Under the pieces are notes generated by a model. The model saw nothing but the letters and a program-made list of their open reading frames with translations. It did no database searches and had not been told where the DNA came from. A stretch of 64,000 bases of DNA from Cognaticolwellia aestuarii. GTDB taxonomy: Bacteria; Pseudomonadota; Gammaproteobacteria; Enterobacterales; Alteromonadaceae. This document shows positions 17,476-27,005 of the stretch, one piece after another (within the stretch, counting starts at the first letter, position 1; the number at the start of each line of letters is the position of its first letter). The stretch spans positions 1 through 64,000 of the forward strand of contig NZ_MUZV01000006.1 of NCBI RefSeq assembly GCF_002000025.1, written 5' to 3'. The translations under genes and the position numbers were made by a program.

Positions 17476-18009
17476 ATGTTGAAGCTAATTTCTTCAAATA
17501 AAAAATTTACCAAGCTGATTGCTATCGCTTTGACTGTAATGTCATATTCGACACAAGCCGATACGCAAACTCAACTATTTTTAGCTGAACCGTCGGGGGA
17601 AATGTCATCAAGTTCGGCATTTATTCAAGATATTAAAGATGATGCTAATGTAATTTCAATGCTCTTTTCTTTAGATAAAAAATCAAACGACAGGCTCGGA
17701 CAGTTTTCGCTTACGTTAACTGATCAAGAAAAACTGCACTCCATTAACCTAAAATTTAACAAGAATGAAGAGGGTAAATTTAAGGTTGTTATAAAGGCTA
17801 ATGGCGAAGAATATATTGTACCGGTGGCTTTTTCAGGGAAAAGACTTCAGCTAAAAATTGAAGGGCTACTAGAAAACAGCCTGAGCATTCAAATGAAAGG
17901 CTCCCATGAAAGTGAAACTCACAACGTCAAATTAACCTTACCTATAAAGCGATTACACTTGCTTCATAAATCGGGAGAGCTCAATATTTTTTACCTTATT
18001 ACTCGATAG
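17476..18009 (+). CDS. Secreted protein of unknown function
   Basis: 177 residues with a signal peptide ending at about TQA (residue 28) and a good AAGGGA ribosome site. The mature part is hydrophilic and predicted beta-rich, with alternating patterns such as FSLTLTDQEKLHSINLKFN and VKLTLPIKRLHLL. No family is recognised and there are no Cys residues. It stands between a long spacer and another orphan gene, both on the plus strand with 240 bases between them. A periplasmic or surface role is all that the sequence supports. Confidence 0.6.
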   Translation: MLKLISSNKKFTKLIAIALTVMSYSTQADTQTQLFLAEPSGEMSSSSAFIQDIKDDANVISMLFSLDKKSNDRLGQFSLTLTDQEKLHSINLKFNKNEEGKFKVVIKANGEEYIVPVAFSGKRLQLKIEGLLENSLSIQMKGSHESETHNVKLTLPIKRLHLLHKSGELNIFYLITR

Positions 18010-18250
18010 TCTTAATTTTTGTATAATTTCTCGATCTCGTTTCAGGTAGCTCTGAGGTTTATTAAACTTAAACTATATAATAAACCAAGCGACAAAAACG
18101 CATTCATTAGCGTTATAAACAAGTAGAAAACTAAAAGCTCAATAATGGTTTATGATCGCTCTATAATATGTCTAAAATTTGAGAACGATAAGAATAAATA
18201 CAAAAGCTGCATGAGTTTTATCACAATCAATTTATCGACTTATCACCATT

Positions 18251-19267
18251 ATGAATATGAATTTATATAAACAGTATTACAGCAGCTCAAAAAACTTTAT
18301 TAAGTCTCCGCATGACGAAAAGCCTAAAATGATTTTCAAAGGCGAAGTTTATGAAGCATCTTTTTACGAATACTTGATCAACGAATTGACAAAAAATAAC
18401 AATGATACTTTTAAGTTGGTAGGCAAACACGCTTACGCACCTAAAGGAAAAAAATTTATTTTAACAGGCTTTTATTGCGATAAGTTCGGCAAGTGCATTT
18501 ACAATAGCGATGGTGTATCAATGGCTGAGTTCGATGCAATAAAGGTGAGTGAAAGTAAGCTTGTTTTTTATGAATGTACATTAATACAAAACCCACAAAG
18601 TCTTAAAGGCTGTGAAAGAAAATTCGAAAAAAAGTTTACTCTGTTACAGTTGTTGTTTCCCCAAAAAGAAATTACATGCGTCGTAGTCAGTAATAACAAT
18701 AAAACACTCAACAAGTTTAAACATAAAAAAGGCTATGAAGTACATTTGCATCAATTGCCTGAGGTTGATCTTTTAGATATTGCCAAGCGCAGCCAGTATA
18801 AAAGCATCTCTGCTCCAGAAGGTGTGGTATCAGCCAATAGTCTCAACAAAGTGAACAGCGATTTTCATTACCTAACAAACTTTCGAAAACTGACTGCCGA
18901 ATTGTTTAATGGTTGTTCACTAAGTTCCATGATAAATAAAATATTACCCTACAACGGTTTATTTCCCCGACTATATTGGGGGAAGGTACCAACTAGCCAA
19001 CTTATAGATAAAATTGGAGTAGTGGATGCCGAATTCATTATTATTTCCATAAATGTAAGTGATCCCAGTAATCCAAAACTTAGGTATTACTTCCAAAAAA
19101 GCTTAAAAGGTGTCTTTGAGGTTTGCAAAAAACCGACAAGGTTACATAACAAAAAGCTCAGTGTTGTCGAAATTTTGGCTTTAACCAAAAGTATGCCTGT
19201 AAAAAATAGAGCAGAGCTAGTAACACTTGAAGCTGAAATAGCACAATGTGCGCCCCCAGTGTGCTAA
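18251..19267 (+). CDS. Orphan protein with a possible degenerate PD-(D/E)XK nuclease fold
   Basis: 338 residues, no signal peptide. Residues 30-165 follow the order of a restriction-nuclease-like fold: a helix with GEVYEASFYEYLINEL, then AEFDAIKVSESKLVFYECTL, then a helix rich in Lys. The spacing of Asp and Glu around a hairpin matches the D-Xn-E-X-K motif, but Lys is replaced by Thr (ECT), so catalysis may be lost. The second half (about 180-338) is unassigned and contains several Cys. Nearby RAYT and REP elements show this is a fluid region. Function unknown; the fold call is inference. Confidence 0.5.
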   Translation: MNMNLYKQYYSSSKNFIKSPHDEKPKMIFKGEVYEASFYEYLINELTKNNNDTFKLVGKHAYAPKGKKFILTGFYCDKFGKCIYNSDGVSMAEFDAIKVSESKLVFYECTLIQNPQSLKGCERKFEKKFTLLQLLFPQKEITCVVVSNNNKTLNKFKHKKGYEVHLHQLPEVDLLDIAKRSQYKSISAPEGVVSANSLNKVNSDFHYLTNFRKLTAELFNGCSLSSMINKILPYNGLFPRLYWGKVPTSQLIDKIGVVDAEFIIISINVSDPSNPKLRYYFQKSLKGVFEVCKKPTRLHNKKLSVVEILALTKSMPVKNRAELVTLEAEIAQCAPPVC

Positions 19268-19468
19268 GACAATTGTAACCTTTCAGGTTCATGCGTTTTA
19301 TGATGAGCTTAATCATAGCTACTTTATGAAACTCGGTACAATTCGACAGTAAACCTAGGTACTTTTAGCGCTTTACGCTAATGATACTTGCTAGTAAATA
19401 ACTACATATGAGAGCAACCTGTTTAGATTACAGTAGCTAGCTAAAAGGCTAACCTATATTAAGCATTT

Positions 19469-19494
19469 TAGGTCGGGCTTTTAATCTGAAAAAT
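19469..19494 (+). repeat. REP-like repeat, degenerate, upstream of the RAYT gene
   Basis: TAGGTCGGGCTTTTAATCTG begins at 19469. It matches the head of the REP at 19954, but its 3' arm has lost the pairing bases. Confidence 0.6.
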
Positions 19495-19507
19495 AGAGGG
19501 TGGCTTG

Positions 19508-19957
19508 ATGTCATGGAATGACTTAAGAACAGGACGATACTCACAAGCAAATACAGAATATTTTATAACTTTTAATATCCATAATAGGTCATCAATATTT
19601 GAAGATGTTAAAATTGCACGCTTGTTTTGCAAACATATCGCAGTAAATGAAAAAAAGAACCAATGTAAATGGTTAACATGGGTATTAATGCCTGATCACT
19701 TTCATGGTTTATTACGGTTAGGCGAGAAGGTGCAGCTATCAAAGGTGATAGCTGAATTAAAAGGCACCACAGCGTATAAAATAAATGCTGAGCTAGGCCG
19801 TAAAGGGAAACTATGGCAAACATCCTTTTATGATCATGCATTACGTGAAGAAGAAAATAGAAAGAATATCGCCCGGTATATAGTCGCTAACCCATTAAGA
19901 AAAGGGCTAGTTAAGGATATAAAAAAATATCCATATTGGAATTCAATATATCTGTAG
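19508..19957 (+). CDS. rayT: REP-associated tyrosine transposase (RAYT, Y1 family)
   Basis: 149 residues of a single-domain HUH nuclease related to IS200/IS605 transposases. The HUH motif is MPDHFHGLLRL, and the catalytic tyrosine lies in ENRKNIARYIVANPLRKGLV, both conserved. RAYTs cut and move REP sequences, short hairpins in intergenic regions. The stop codon overlaps one REP (19954-19980), and further REPs lie at 19469 and 20413 in opposite orientation, forming a typical REPtron. The frame opens at a TTG at 19505, but the ATG at 19508 follows AGAGGG and is preferred. Confidence 0.92.
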   Translation: MSWNDLRTGRYSQANTEYFITFNIHNRSSIFEDVKIARLFCKHIAVNEKKNQCKWLTWVLMPDHFHGLLRLGEKVQLSKVIAELKGTTAYKINAELGRKGKLWQTSFYDHALREEENRKNIARYIVANPLRKGLVKDIKKYPYWNSIYL

Positions 19958-19980
19958 GTCGGGCTTTAGCCCGAAAAATT
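19954..19980 (+). repeat. REP element at the 3' end of the RAYT gene
   Basis: GTAGG followed by a perfect hairpin TCGGGCT/AGCCCGA (19959-19974) with a two-base loop. The TAG stop of the transposase is part of the repeat. Confidence 0.85.
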
Positions 19981-20412
19981 ATTAAACAATTTTAAATGTT
20001 AGCCTAAAGACTCACCTACAAATGAAGAGACACTTTGTACAACAATGAATAAGTAGCCAAACTTTAATAAAATGTGTAACACGCTAGGCGAGGCTGTGCG
20101 TGGTATCTAAACTACTTAAACGAGTTGTCCACTTTACCGTTTTTAAAATGACCGAACAAACAGGCACCAAAACTGACCTACTACCACAAGGTATGCATTG
20201 AGCGGCTCAGAAGGTAAAACAGGCCTAAATCAACTGTAATTTTATCGCAGCATGTTGGTACAACTTCGAAACGATAAAATACCAACCAGCCATAAGTTAT
20301 TGAAGCGCATAAAAGCCGAGCTTATAGAGGTTGAAAGTCAGAAAGGCCGCGATAAAATTGGCAATAATTATATTTTGAAGGTCGGCCGTTATGCCGGTTA
20401 TAGTTCTAGTTT
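19981..20412. other. Inter-REP region with a small unassigned reading frame
   Basis: This 430-base stretch between two inverted REPs contains an ORF from ATG 20252 to a stop at 20420-20422 (56 residues, MLVQLRNDKIPTSHKLLKRI...KVGRYAGYS), whose end falls in the REP. It has plausible coding character but no ribosome site and no family I recognise; it may be the tail of a decayed gene. Upstream sequence shows only fragments. Confidence 0.35.
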
Positions 20413-20435
20413 GACGGGCTAAAGCCCGACCTACA
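20413..20435 (-). repeat. REP element, inverted relative to the RAYT gene
   Basis: Reverse-strand copy: GTAGGTCGGGCTTTAGCCCG reads from 20434 down, with the same stem as the copy at 19954. Together they form a convergent REP pair about 440 bases apart. Confidence 0.85.
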
Positions 20436-20808
20436 ATTATTAATGAATTAAGTAGCAATATACATTTCAATACATTTTACTGAAAAAATCATCAGATAAA
20501 CATTATATGGATAAGTTGAGATACGATCAGTGATTGAGTGCAAATATTTCAGTGATAAAAATGTCGCTAAAACTAACTAATATTGAACAAAATAATAATT
20601 TAACGCTTTTATAACTTTGTTTTTGAGGTTTTGGCTGGGAAGTAGACCACTGTTATAGGTCATCAATGTAATATTTTCGTTAGGCCTGATAGTTATTATC
20701 AAGTCTATGCGAGAAATTGTAAGCTCAGTTTCTTCTATGAACCTAAAGCGCCAATTAGTGGTAAATATTTTACCTTGTAGTTAGTAGGCTAGGTAAAAAC
20801 TTAGGTAA
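20436..20808. other. Intergenic region without recognised features
   Basis: About 370 AT-rich bases between the last REP and the tRNA-Pro terminator. No gene, RNA or notable repeat is seen. Confidence 0.4.
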
Positions 20809-20845
20809 TAAAAAAGCCTTGTAAAAACAAGGCTTTTTTATTTTT
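20809..20845 (-). terminator. Terminator of tRNA-Pro
   Basis: Perfect 11-base arms AAAAAGCCTTG (20811-20821) and CAAGGCTTTTT (20828-20838) with T-runs on both sides, so it can work in either direction. It lies directly downstream of the minus-strand tRNA gene. Confidence 0.85.
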
Positions 20846-20848
20846 GAT

Positions 20849-20925
20849 TGGTCGGAGTAGCAAGATTCGAACTTGCGACCTCACGTCCCCCAGACGCACG
20901 CGCTACCAAGCTGCGCTATACCCCG
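20849..20925 (-). tRNA. tRNA-Pro (anticodon GGG)
   Basis: Minus-strand 77-base cloverleaf with encoded CCA (20849-20851). Acceptor stem starts CGGGGTA, D-arm GCGCAGCTTGGTAGCGC, anticodon loop CTGGGGG giving anticodon GGG, and T-arm containing GTTCGAATC. The anticodon stem has two G-U pairs. This reads the CCC and CCU proline codons. Confidence 0.96.
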
Positions 20926-21023
20926 AAATATAAGCTTAATGGGGATAAAAGCTTATGTTGGTATGATAATGATTTATGCTTTAAATGCAATTAAAAAACA
21001 CATTCTACTCGTTAAGCGCCTAA

Positions 21024-22718
21024 TTATTGTACTTTATTTCCTTGTTTACTGAATTGCTTGATAAAGTGCACACCATCAATCATCAGTGGAAAGTCAGGTT
21101 TAGCCGTAATAGGCGCAGTAAGTTGAATAGAATAGCTTTGGAAGTTACCGTTTTGGTCAACAAACATTGACTTATCTTTATTGAAAACGACGATGCCATT
21201 ATCCATTGTATTAGCGATGATACGGTCATTACTTAACTTTTTAATATCGGTACCATTACTGTAGCTTTTAGCTTCAATATCACACGATAGCCAGCGCTTA
21301 ATTAATGTTGGCTGTACATCCATGTGACTTGTTAATTTACCAATAGATCTATTTTTGCTTTCCGGCAAAACCAGTAGGGCTGGTTTAATGGATAAACTTG
21401 TGTCAAACGTATGATTGCCAATCGAGCTGATCCATAGAATATCTTTTTGCTGCTTCTTATTTTGCGCTGATATCAAGGCGTCTAAAAATAACTCAAACTG
21501 ATAACTATTATTGCCTTTAAAATAGAACACATGTAAACCCGGTGCGTAGCTATTAAGTTTATCGGCAAATATCAAACTTGAAATGTCATCTAACTTGGTT
21601 TTCTCTGGAAATAATTTATCGGTTAGCGTGAATAAGCTCATGTCTTTTAAAGCTTGTTCGTTGCTACTTTCACCGACAACGGTAAATGATTTTGCTAAAT
21701 CTTTCCTCGCCATAATTTGCAATAGCAAAGGTTGTGCTTGTTGTTCTGTTAGTGCTTTTTTATAGATACTCGGTAAACTATAAAACAGGTTAAACCAAGC
21801 CTCTTTTGGTAACGCGTTATCGACATGATTATCAAGCGAGAGTTTGCCTTGCTTGATTCTATGCTTAATTTTATCTAATTGCTTAACTTGCAATGTTTGA
21901 TCTGATATCACCATAAAAACAGATTGTTTTAATGCGTTATCGCTCGGACATTGTCCTTGGTAAATCGGATATTGAGGTACTGAATCCGTAAAGGCAAGTG
22001 GGCTGGTTCGGCGAGCAATATAGTCAACTTCATCGAACATGCCATATTTTGTTAATAGGGTTTTAGCGGTTGATGGGTATGACAACGGTAATACGGTATC
22101 TTGGCGTAATACGTCATATTCAAGGTTAGCATCAGCCCATATATGAACAATGTGACTTAAAAAGAAAAAGGCCACTAACGGGATAACAATAAACCTGGCA
22201 AAAATTGTTTTTTGTAATTCTTTTAAATGCTTCCATGCATAGTTTGAGGTGATAAGTTCAAAAGATAAAATCACCATGGTCAGTACTAAACTAACAAACC
22301 AGAATGCACGACTATTTTGCTGTATTTCATTGCTAATAAGCTCAAGTATTGGGGCACTTGAGGATATATTTAAATGATAACCCAATCGGGTATAGATATA
22401 TGCGTCGAGTAATAAGAGTAATAACTCGGCGGTAAAAATGATAGAAGCGACAACCCGTATAAACCTCGTTCTTGGAAATAATAAGGTGATCGGGAACAAA
22501 ATGAGTACAAAACTCATAAAAGTTAAAAACGCCATGTGGCTTAACCACGTCGTAACCAAATAGATTTTACCTAATAAGGTGTCAGGCATCGTCTCACTTA
22601 ATATATAAATAGACGATAATAATATCGCAGCAATAATATTAAAAAAGGTGAACCAATGGCTCCAACTAACTAATTGTAATAGGCGTTTACTATAGGGTTT
22701 TGATTCAAATGAAACCAT
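21024..22718 (-). CDS. yejM: YejM/PbgA-like inner-membrane protein with pseudo-sulfatase domain
   Basis: 564 residues. Five membrane helices at about residues 18-190 form the DUF3413 region (SWSHWFTFFNIIAAILLSSI, then later LFPRTRF). A periplasmic alkaline-phosphatase-fold domain follows, ending with the family feature LTSHMDVQPTLIKRW. In Escherichia coli YejM senses lipopolysaccharide in the inner membrane and controls LpxC turnover. The canonical sulfatase metal residues near the start of the periplasmic domain are not conserved (VFMVISDQTL), consistent with a non-enzymatic role. Its neighbour yejL and divergent yejK keep the known gene order. Confidence 0.87.
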   Translation of the reverse strand: MVSFESKPYSKRLLQLVSWSHWFTFFNIIAAILLSSIYILSETMPDTLLGKIYLVTTWLSHMAFLTFMSFVLILFPITLLFPRTRFIRVVASIIFTAELLLLLLDAYIYTRLGYHLNISSSAPILELISNEIQQNSRAFWFVSLVLTMVILSFELITSNYAWKHLKELQKTIFARFIVIPLVAFFFLSHIVHIWADANLEYDVLRQDTVLPLSYPSTAKTLLTKYGMFDEVDYIARRTSPLAFTDSVPQYPIYQGQCPSDNALKQSVFMVISDQTLQVKQLDKIKHRIKQGKLSLDNHVDNALPKEAWFNLFYSLPSIYKKALTEQQAQPLLLQIMARKDLAKSFTVVGESSNEQALKDMSLFTLTDKLFPEKTKLDDISSLIFADKLNSYAPGLHVFYFKGNNSYQFELFLDALISAQNKKQQKDILWISSIGNHTFDTSLSIKPALLVLPESKNRSIGKLTSHMDVQPTLIKRWLSCDIEAKSYSNGTDIKKLSNDRIIANTMDNGIVVFNKDKSMFVDQNGNFQSYSIQLTAPITAKPDFPLMIDGVHFIKQFSKQGNKVQ

Positions 22719-22774
22719 TGCGTCGTTAAATTCTCTTATTATTGTTTGTCATTGTCGCTTTTAAGTTATACGTT

Positions 22775-22996
22775 TTATTTAGAATTTTGTATAGATTGTT
22801 TTAATGCACCGGCAAAATTGTCTACTATAGCTTCACGTTGCTCTTCTGGAATATTATTTACAATAATTTCTGTTAAGGTATTTCCTAGGCACATTAGCGC
22901 TAGATCAGGGGTTGCAGACTCTTTTACGAGTACATTATGCAAATCTTTAATAATTTTTTCTACACGTTCGTTGGAATACTTGGATACAATAGGCAT
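22775..22996 (-). CDS. yejL: YejL (UPF0352/DUF1414) small protein
   Basis: 73 residues matching Yej[35 protein letters not shown] and [16 protein letters not shown]. The family is conserved in gammaproteobacteria between yejM and yejK, and its function is unknown. The frame extends three codons to a GTG, but the ATG at 22996 matches the family start. It reads in the same direction as yejM, 56 bases upstream, so both are probably one transcript. Confidence 0.92.
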   Translation of the reverse strand: MPIVSKYSNERVEKIIKDLHNVLVKESATPDLALMCLGNTLTEIIVNNIPEEQREAIVDNFAGALKQSIQNSK

Positions 22997-23074
22997 CTTA
23001 AACACTTAATGGTAATTTAATAAACAGACTTAAGTTTATCAAATGCCCGAACAATATAATACTGACCTTTATCT

Positions 23075-24172
23075 ATGAGCTTAATAATTTCGAACATTGC
23101 ACTGCATTTTTTATCTAAAAAAGAAGAAACTGGTGAAGTTTTACTCAGGTTAGGGCCTGAAGATGTCGCCGCGAGCAGCAAAATTGAAAATTTTGTTGAT
23201 GCCTTACATAAAATTTACAACAGTAAGGGCAGTAAAGCATACGGACATTTTTCTTCCATGCCAGCTGAGGGCGATAGCGCTCGTTTTGTTGATATTATGG
23301 AAAGCTACTTGGGCGACGCACAAAGTTTTCACCAATTTAGCAGCCAAGCAGCAAATTTACTTAAAAACGAATTAGAAAAATACGATCTTGCTGAAACTGG
23401 CTATTTAATTGTTTGTCATTACGAGTATATGGGAGGCCGTTATTTACTAGCCGCTATTATTCCAATTTCAGAGCATTACTCTGTTGACGGTGAATTAAAT
23501 ATTTCTGCCGATCAACATTTAGACACCAGTAAATTACAGCTAGCCGCTCGTATAGACTTGTTTGATTATCAAGATAATGCTGAAGGTAATCGTTATATTT
23601 CTTTTATTAAAGGCCGTGCGGGACGTAAAGTTTCTGACTTTTTCTTAGACTTTTTAAGTTGTGAAGAAGGTTTAAACGCAAAAGAGCAAACGCAAACATT
23701 AGTACAAGCAGTAGAAGACTTTGTTGCGGTTAATCAATTTGACGCTGATGAAAAACAACAAACGCGAAAAGAATTATTAACTTACTGTAAAGAGCAAAAA
23801 GAGTCAGCCCAAGATGTATCGTTACAAGAACTTGGCGATGTCATCAAAACTGAAGAAAATGGCCAAGACTTTTACAAATTTTGCCAAGAGCAATCATACC
23901 CAATTGAGGAGTCATTCCCTCATGATCAAGCTGTTGTTAACAAAGTCACGAAATATTCAGGATACGGTAATGGTATTAGCTTAAGTTTTGAGCGCAGCCA
24001 TTTGGGTCAAGATGTAGTTTATAACCAAGCTAACGAAAGCATTACTATATTTAAAGTACCACCAAACTTAAAAGCCCAGTTACTTGCCTTATTAGAAAAC
24101 AACGCGAAACAAAATCAGCCAGCAACAATGGCAGTAGAGTCAAGTAACGAAGACTCAGAAAATGACTTTTAG
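23075..24172 (+). CDS. yejK: Nucleoid-associated protein YejK/NdpA
   Basis: 365 residues, about 30 longer than Escherichia coli YejK because of an acidic C-terminal tail (residues 335-365). Shared blocks include LISNIALHFLSKKEE, AYGHFSSM, YRSFIKGRAGRKVSDFFLDF-like FIKGRAGRKVSDFFLDFLSC and CKEQSY-like FCQEQSYPIEESFPHD. The protein binds DNA and is part of the nucleoid; its precise job is not settled. It is divergent from yejL-yejM with only 78 bases between starts, so the promoters must overlap there. Confidence 0.93.
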   Translation: MSLIISNIALHFLSKKEETGEVLLRLGPEDVAASSKIENFVDALHKIYNSKGSKAYGHFSSMPAEGDSARFVDIMESYLGDAQSFHQFSSQAANLLKNELEKYDLAETGYLIVCHYEYMGGRYLLAAIIPISEHYSVDGELNISADQHLDTSKLQLAARIDLFDYQDNAEGNRYISFIKGRAGRKVSDFFLDFLSCEEGLNAKEQTQTLVQAVEDFVAVNQFDADEKQQTRKELLTYCKEQKESAQDVSLQELGDVIKTEENGQDFYKFCQEQSYPIEESFPHDQAVVNKVTKYSGYGNGISLSFERSHLGQDVVYNQANESITIFKVPPNLKAQLLALLENNAKQNQPATMAVESSNEDSENDF

Positions 24173-24258
24173 CACTAAGCTAATATGTTAGCGCAGTAAA
24201 ACACAAATATACGGCCTGGAAAATGGCCGTAGAACGCAAAGAATTAATAGGAAATAAA

Positions 24259-25290
24259 ATGACGACTATCACAATCACACGTCCAGACGATTGGCATGTA
24301 CATTTGCGCGATGGCGCCGCTTTAACTAACACCGTAGCTGATATTAGCCGCTATTTTGGTCGCGCGATTGTCATGCCAAATTTAGTGCCGCCAGTAACCA
24401 ATGCTGAGCTTGCAATGCAATATCACCAACGCATTATGGCCGCTAAGCCAAGCGCTCAATTCCAGCCGTTAATGGTGTTGTACTTAACAGACCAAACAAC
24501 AGCTGAAGATATTAAAGCGGCAAAAGCATCTGGTATAGTTTATGCCGCAAAGCTTTATCCAGCAGGTGCTACAACCAATTCATCTTCTGGTGTTACCAAT
24601 GTAGATAACATTGCCTCAGTATTAGCAGCAATGGAAGAAGTTAATATGCCATTGTTGGTACACGGTGAAGTCACTGATCACGCTATCGACATATTCGATC
24701 GTGAAGCTGTGTTTATCGATAGCATATTACGTCCATTAGTTGCCAAGTATCCAACCTTGAAAATAGTGTTAGAGCATATCACTACTAAAAATGCGGTTGA
24801 TTTCGTTAAAGCTGCCGGTGATAACGTTGCAGCAACAATTACTGTTCATCATTTATTATTCAACCGTAACCACATGTTGGTTGGCGGTATACGCCCACAT
24901 TTTTATTGCCTGCCAATTCTCAAGCGTAATATTCACCAAGATGCACTTATTGAAGCTGCTACAAGTGGTAGTGCTAAGTTTTTCTTAGGTACAGATTCCG
25001 CACCACATCCACAAAGTGCCAAAGAATCAGCTTGTGGCTGCGCGGGTGCTTATACTGCCCATGCGGCCATTGAACTTTATGCAGAAGCCTTCGAACAAGC
25101 CGGTGCGCTTGATAAATTAGAAGCATTTGCTAGTTTAAATGGCCCTAACTTTTACAACTTACCGATTAACCAAGACAAAATCACCTTAGAAAAAACCGCA
25201 TGGCCAGTACCTGCTACCATGGCGTTTGGTGATGATGTTGTTGTTCCAATTCGAGCAAGCGAAAGCATTGCTTGGCAAGTAAAGTTGTAG
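24259..25290 (+). CDS. pyrC: Dihydroorotase PyrC
   Basis: 343 residues (Escherichia coli PyrC has 348). It closes carbamoyl-aspartate to dihydroorotate in pyrimidine synthesis, using two zinc ions. Metal and substrate motifs are all present: [24 protein letters not shown] (the carboxylated Lys), [23 protein letters not shown] and GTDSAPH. The frame opens at 24223, but the ATG at 24259 follows AGGAAATAAA and matches the family N-terminus [13 protein letters not shown]. The next gene starts ten bases later. Confidence 0.97.
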   Translation: MTTITITRPDDWHVHLRDGAALTNTVADISRYFGRAIVMPNLVPPVTNAELAMQYHQRIMAAKPSAQFQPLMVLYLTDQTTAEDIKAAKASGIVYAAKLYPAGATTNSSSGVTNVDNIASVLAAMEEVNMPLLVHGEVTDHAIDIFDREAVFIDSILRPLVAKYPTLKIVLEHITTKNAVDFVKAAGDNVAATITVHHLLFNRNHMLVGGIRPHFYCLPILKRNIHQDALIEAATSGSAKFFLGTDSAPHPQSAKESACGCAGAYTAHAAIELYAEAFEQAGALDKLEAFASLNGPNFYNLPINQDKITLEKTAWPVPATMAFGDDVVVPIRASESIAWQVKL

Positions 25291-25300
25291 GAGATTATAA

Positions 25301-26182
25301 ATGCAGTTATTTGTAAATGACTTAACCGTAATCGACTTTTCTTATTGTTGTACTGAGCGCGGTATTGTTGGTGAAAGCTGGATAGTTGATGTATTGCTTG
25401 ATGGTAGTTTAAATGAAATGAGCATGGTGCTTGATTTCGCTGTTGTTAAAAAGCAAATTAAAGCCATTATTGATGATGCCGTTGATCATAAGTTATTGCT
25501 ACCTATGTTAGATAATGCCATAACCGTTAGCGATTCAACTTATCGTGAAGGTCATGAATTTGTTGATTTTAAATCCATGCAGGGCAGTTACAATTTACAG
25601 TCACCTCGCTGTGCATTTGCTAAAATTTCATCTGATAAAATTGATATAGCATCGGTAACAAGCTACTTAACCGAGATTATTCTTGAGCAATTACCTAAAA
25701 ATGTTCAAGGCTTAACGTTAAATTTGCGTGCTGAAAACATTGATGGCGCTTTTTATCATTACACGCATGGCTTAAAACTTCACGATGGTAATTGTCAGCG
25801 TATAGCTCATGGTCATCGGTCCAAAATTCATATTTACCAAAATGGTCAACGCTCTGCAGATCTAGAAGCAGCATGGAGCTTACGTTGGAAAGATATTTAT
25901 TTAGCGAGCGAGGCTGATCGCATTGCTTTAGCTGATATTGAGTTGTCTGCTAATGCCACTGAAAACTTAAGTGCTGATCAGCAATTGTTTTCTTATTTTG
26001 CGCCACAAGGTCGTTTTGATATTGCTGTACCGAGCAATATCTTAGATGTTGTCGATTGCGACTCTACTGTCGAATTATTAGCTGACTTCATTCTACGACA
26101 GCTAAAACAGCAATCTCCAGATAATGAATTCAAAGTGGTTGCCTTTGAAGGTGTCGCAAAAGGAGCAATTGCCAATGGCTAG
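25301..26182 (+). CDS. Two-domain 6-pyruvoyltetrahydropterin synthase/QueD-like protein
   Basis: 293 residues made of two tandem T-fold (PTPS/QueD) domains. QueD makes carboxytetrahydropterin for queuosine and uses Cys, a zinc site of three His, and a DH/Glu set. The N-terminal domain (1-95) keeps MSMVLDFAVVKKQIK and VDHK but has lost the HGH zinc pair (GIVGES at that position). The C-terminal domain (about 100-290) keeps CQRIAHGH (165-172), upstream His residues and the terminal FEGVAKGA Glu. The halves look complementary, so one composite site is possible. Operon: pyrC is ten bases upstream and the M23 gene overlaps by eight bases. Confidence 0.8.
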   Translation: MQLFVNDLTVIDFSYCCTERGIVGESWIVDVLLDGSLNEMSMVLDFAVVKKQIKAIIDDAVDHKLLLPMLDNAITVSDSTYREGHEFVDFKSMQGSYNLQSPRCAFAKISSDKIDIASVTSYLTEIILEQLPKNVQGLTLNLRAENIDGAFYHYTHGLKLHDGNCQRIAHGHRSKIHIYQNGQRSADLEAAWSLRWKDIYLASEADRIALADIELSANATENLSADQQLFSYFAPQGRFDIAVPSNILDVVDCDSTVELLADFILRQLKQQSPDNEFKVVAFEGVAKGAIANG

Positions 26183-27005
26183 GTTAACTGCGCTATTATT
26201 TTCATTGGTTTTAGTGAGTGGCTTAACAATCTCGCAAGTTGTTGTCGCAAAAACACAATTAACTGAGCAATTCTTTCAAGGTGCATTAATTGTTGGTAAA
26301 ACAGCACCCGAAAATAAGGTACACCTTAACGGTAAAGCTATTAAAGTATCGGCTTCAGGTGACTATGTACTAGGTTTTAGCCGCGATGAAAAAAACAATA
26401 GCGTATTAACTATTGTTAGCCCAAAAGGTGAGGTTGAAAAACGCACCTTAAAACCTTTAAAGCGTGAATATAATATTCAACGAATTGAAGGCATTGCAAA
26501 GAAAATTATGAATCCCAACAAAAAAGCCAATATTCGTGTTGGGGAAGATAATAAAAAAATTAAAGCAGCGCGCACCATCGACAGTGACTTAACGGCTTTT
26601 GCTCAAGGTTTTATTGCGCCAATTGAAGGCACTATTACTGGTGTTTACGGCAGTCAACGTTTTTATAACGGTGTACCTAAGTGGCCACATTACGGCTTAG
26701 ATTATGCGGGCAATACCGGTGATCCTGTGAAAGCACCTGCTGATGGTGTGGTACTTATGTTTGTACCTGATATGTTTTACTCAGGCGGCACAATGATCAT
26801 AGATCACGGCCATGGTGTGAGTTCAACATTTTTACATTTGAGTGACGCTTATGTAAAAGTTGGCGATAAGGTAAGCAAAGGGCAAGTGGTTGCTGCGGTT
26901 GGCGCAAGCGGCAGAGCAACAGGGCCACACCTTGATTGGCGAATAAATTGGTTTAATGTCAGATTAGACCCGGCATTGGTATTAAAACTTAAGCCTTTAG
27001 AATAA
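26175..27005 (+). CDS. Secreted M23-family (LytM) metallopeptidase
   Basis: 276 residues with a signal peptide (MARLTALLFSLVLVSGLTIS...VVAK). The C-terminal LytM domain (about 150-276) has the zinc motif HYGLDYAG and the partner PHLDWRINW, plus GGTMIIDHGHGVSSTFLHLS, so the peptidase site looks intact. Such enzymes cut peptidoglycan cross-bridges in the periplasm. The true start is ATG 26175 with AGGAG upstream, inside the end of the pterin gene. The pairing with a QueD-like protein is positional; a functional link is not evident. Confidence 0.9.
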   Translation: MARLTALLFSLVLVSGLTISQVVVAKTQLTEQFFQGALIVGKTAPENKVHLNGKAIKVSASGDYVLGFSRDEKNNSVLTIVSPKGEVEKRTLKPLKREYNIQRIEGIAKKIMNPNKKANIRVGEDNKKIKAARTIDSDLTAFAQGFIAPIEGTITGVYGSQRFYNGVPKWPHYGLDYAGNTGDPVKAPADGVVLMFVPDMFYSGGTMIIDHGHGVSSTFLHLSDAYVKVGDKVSKGQVVAAVGASGRATGPHLDWRINWFNVRLDPALVLKLKPLE

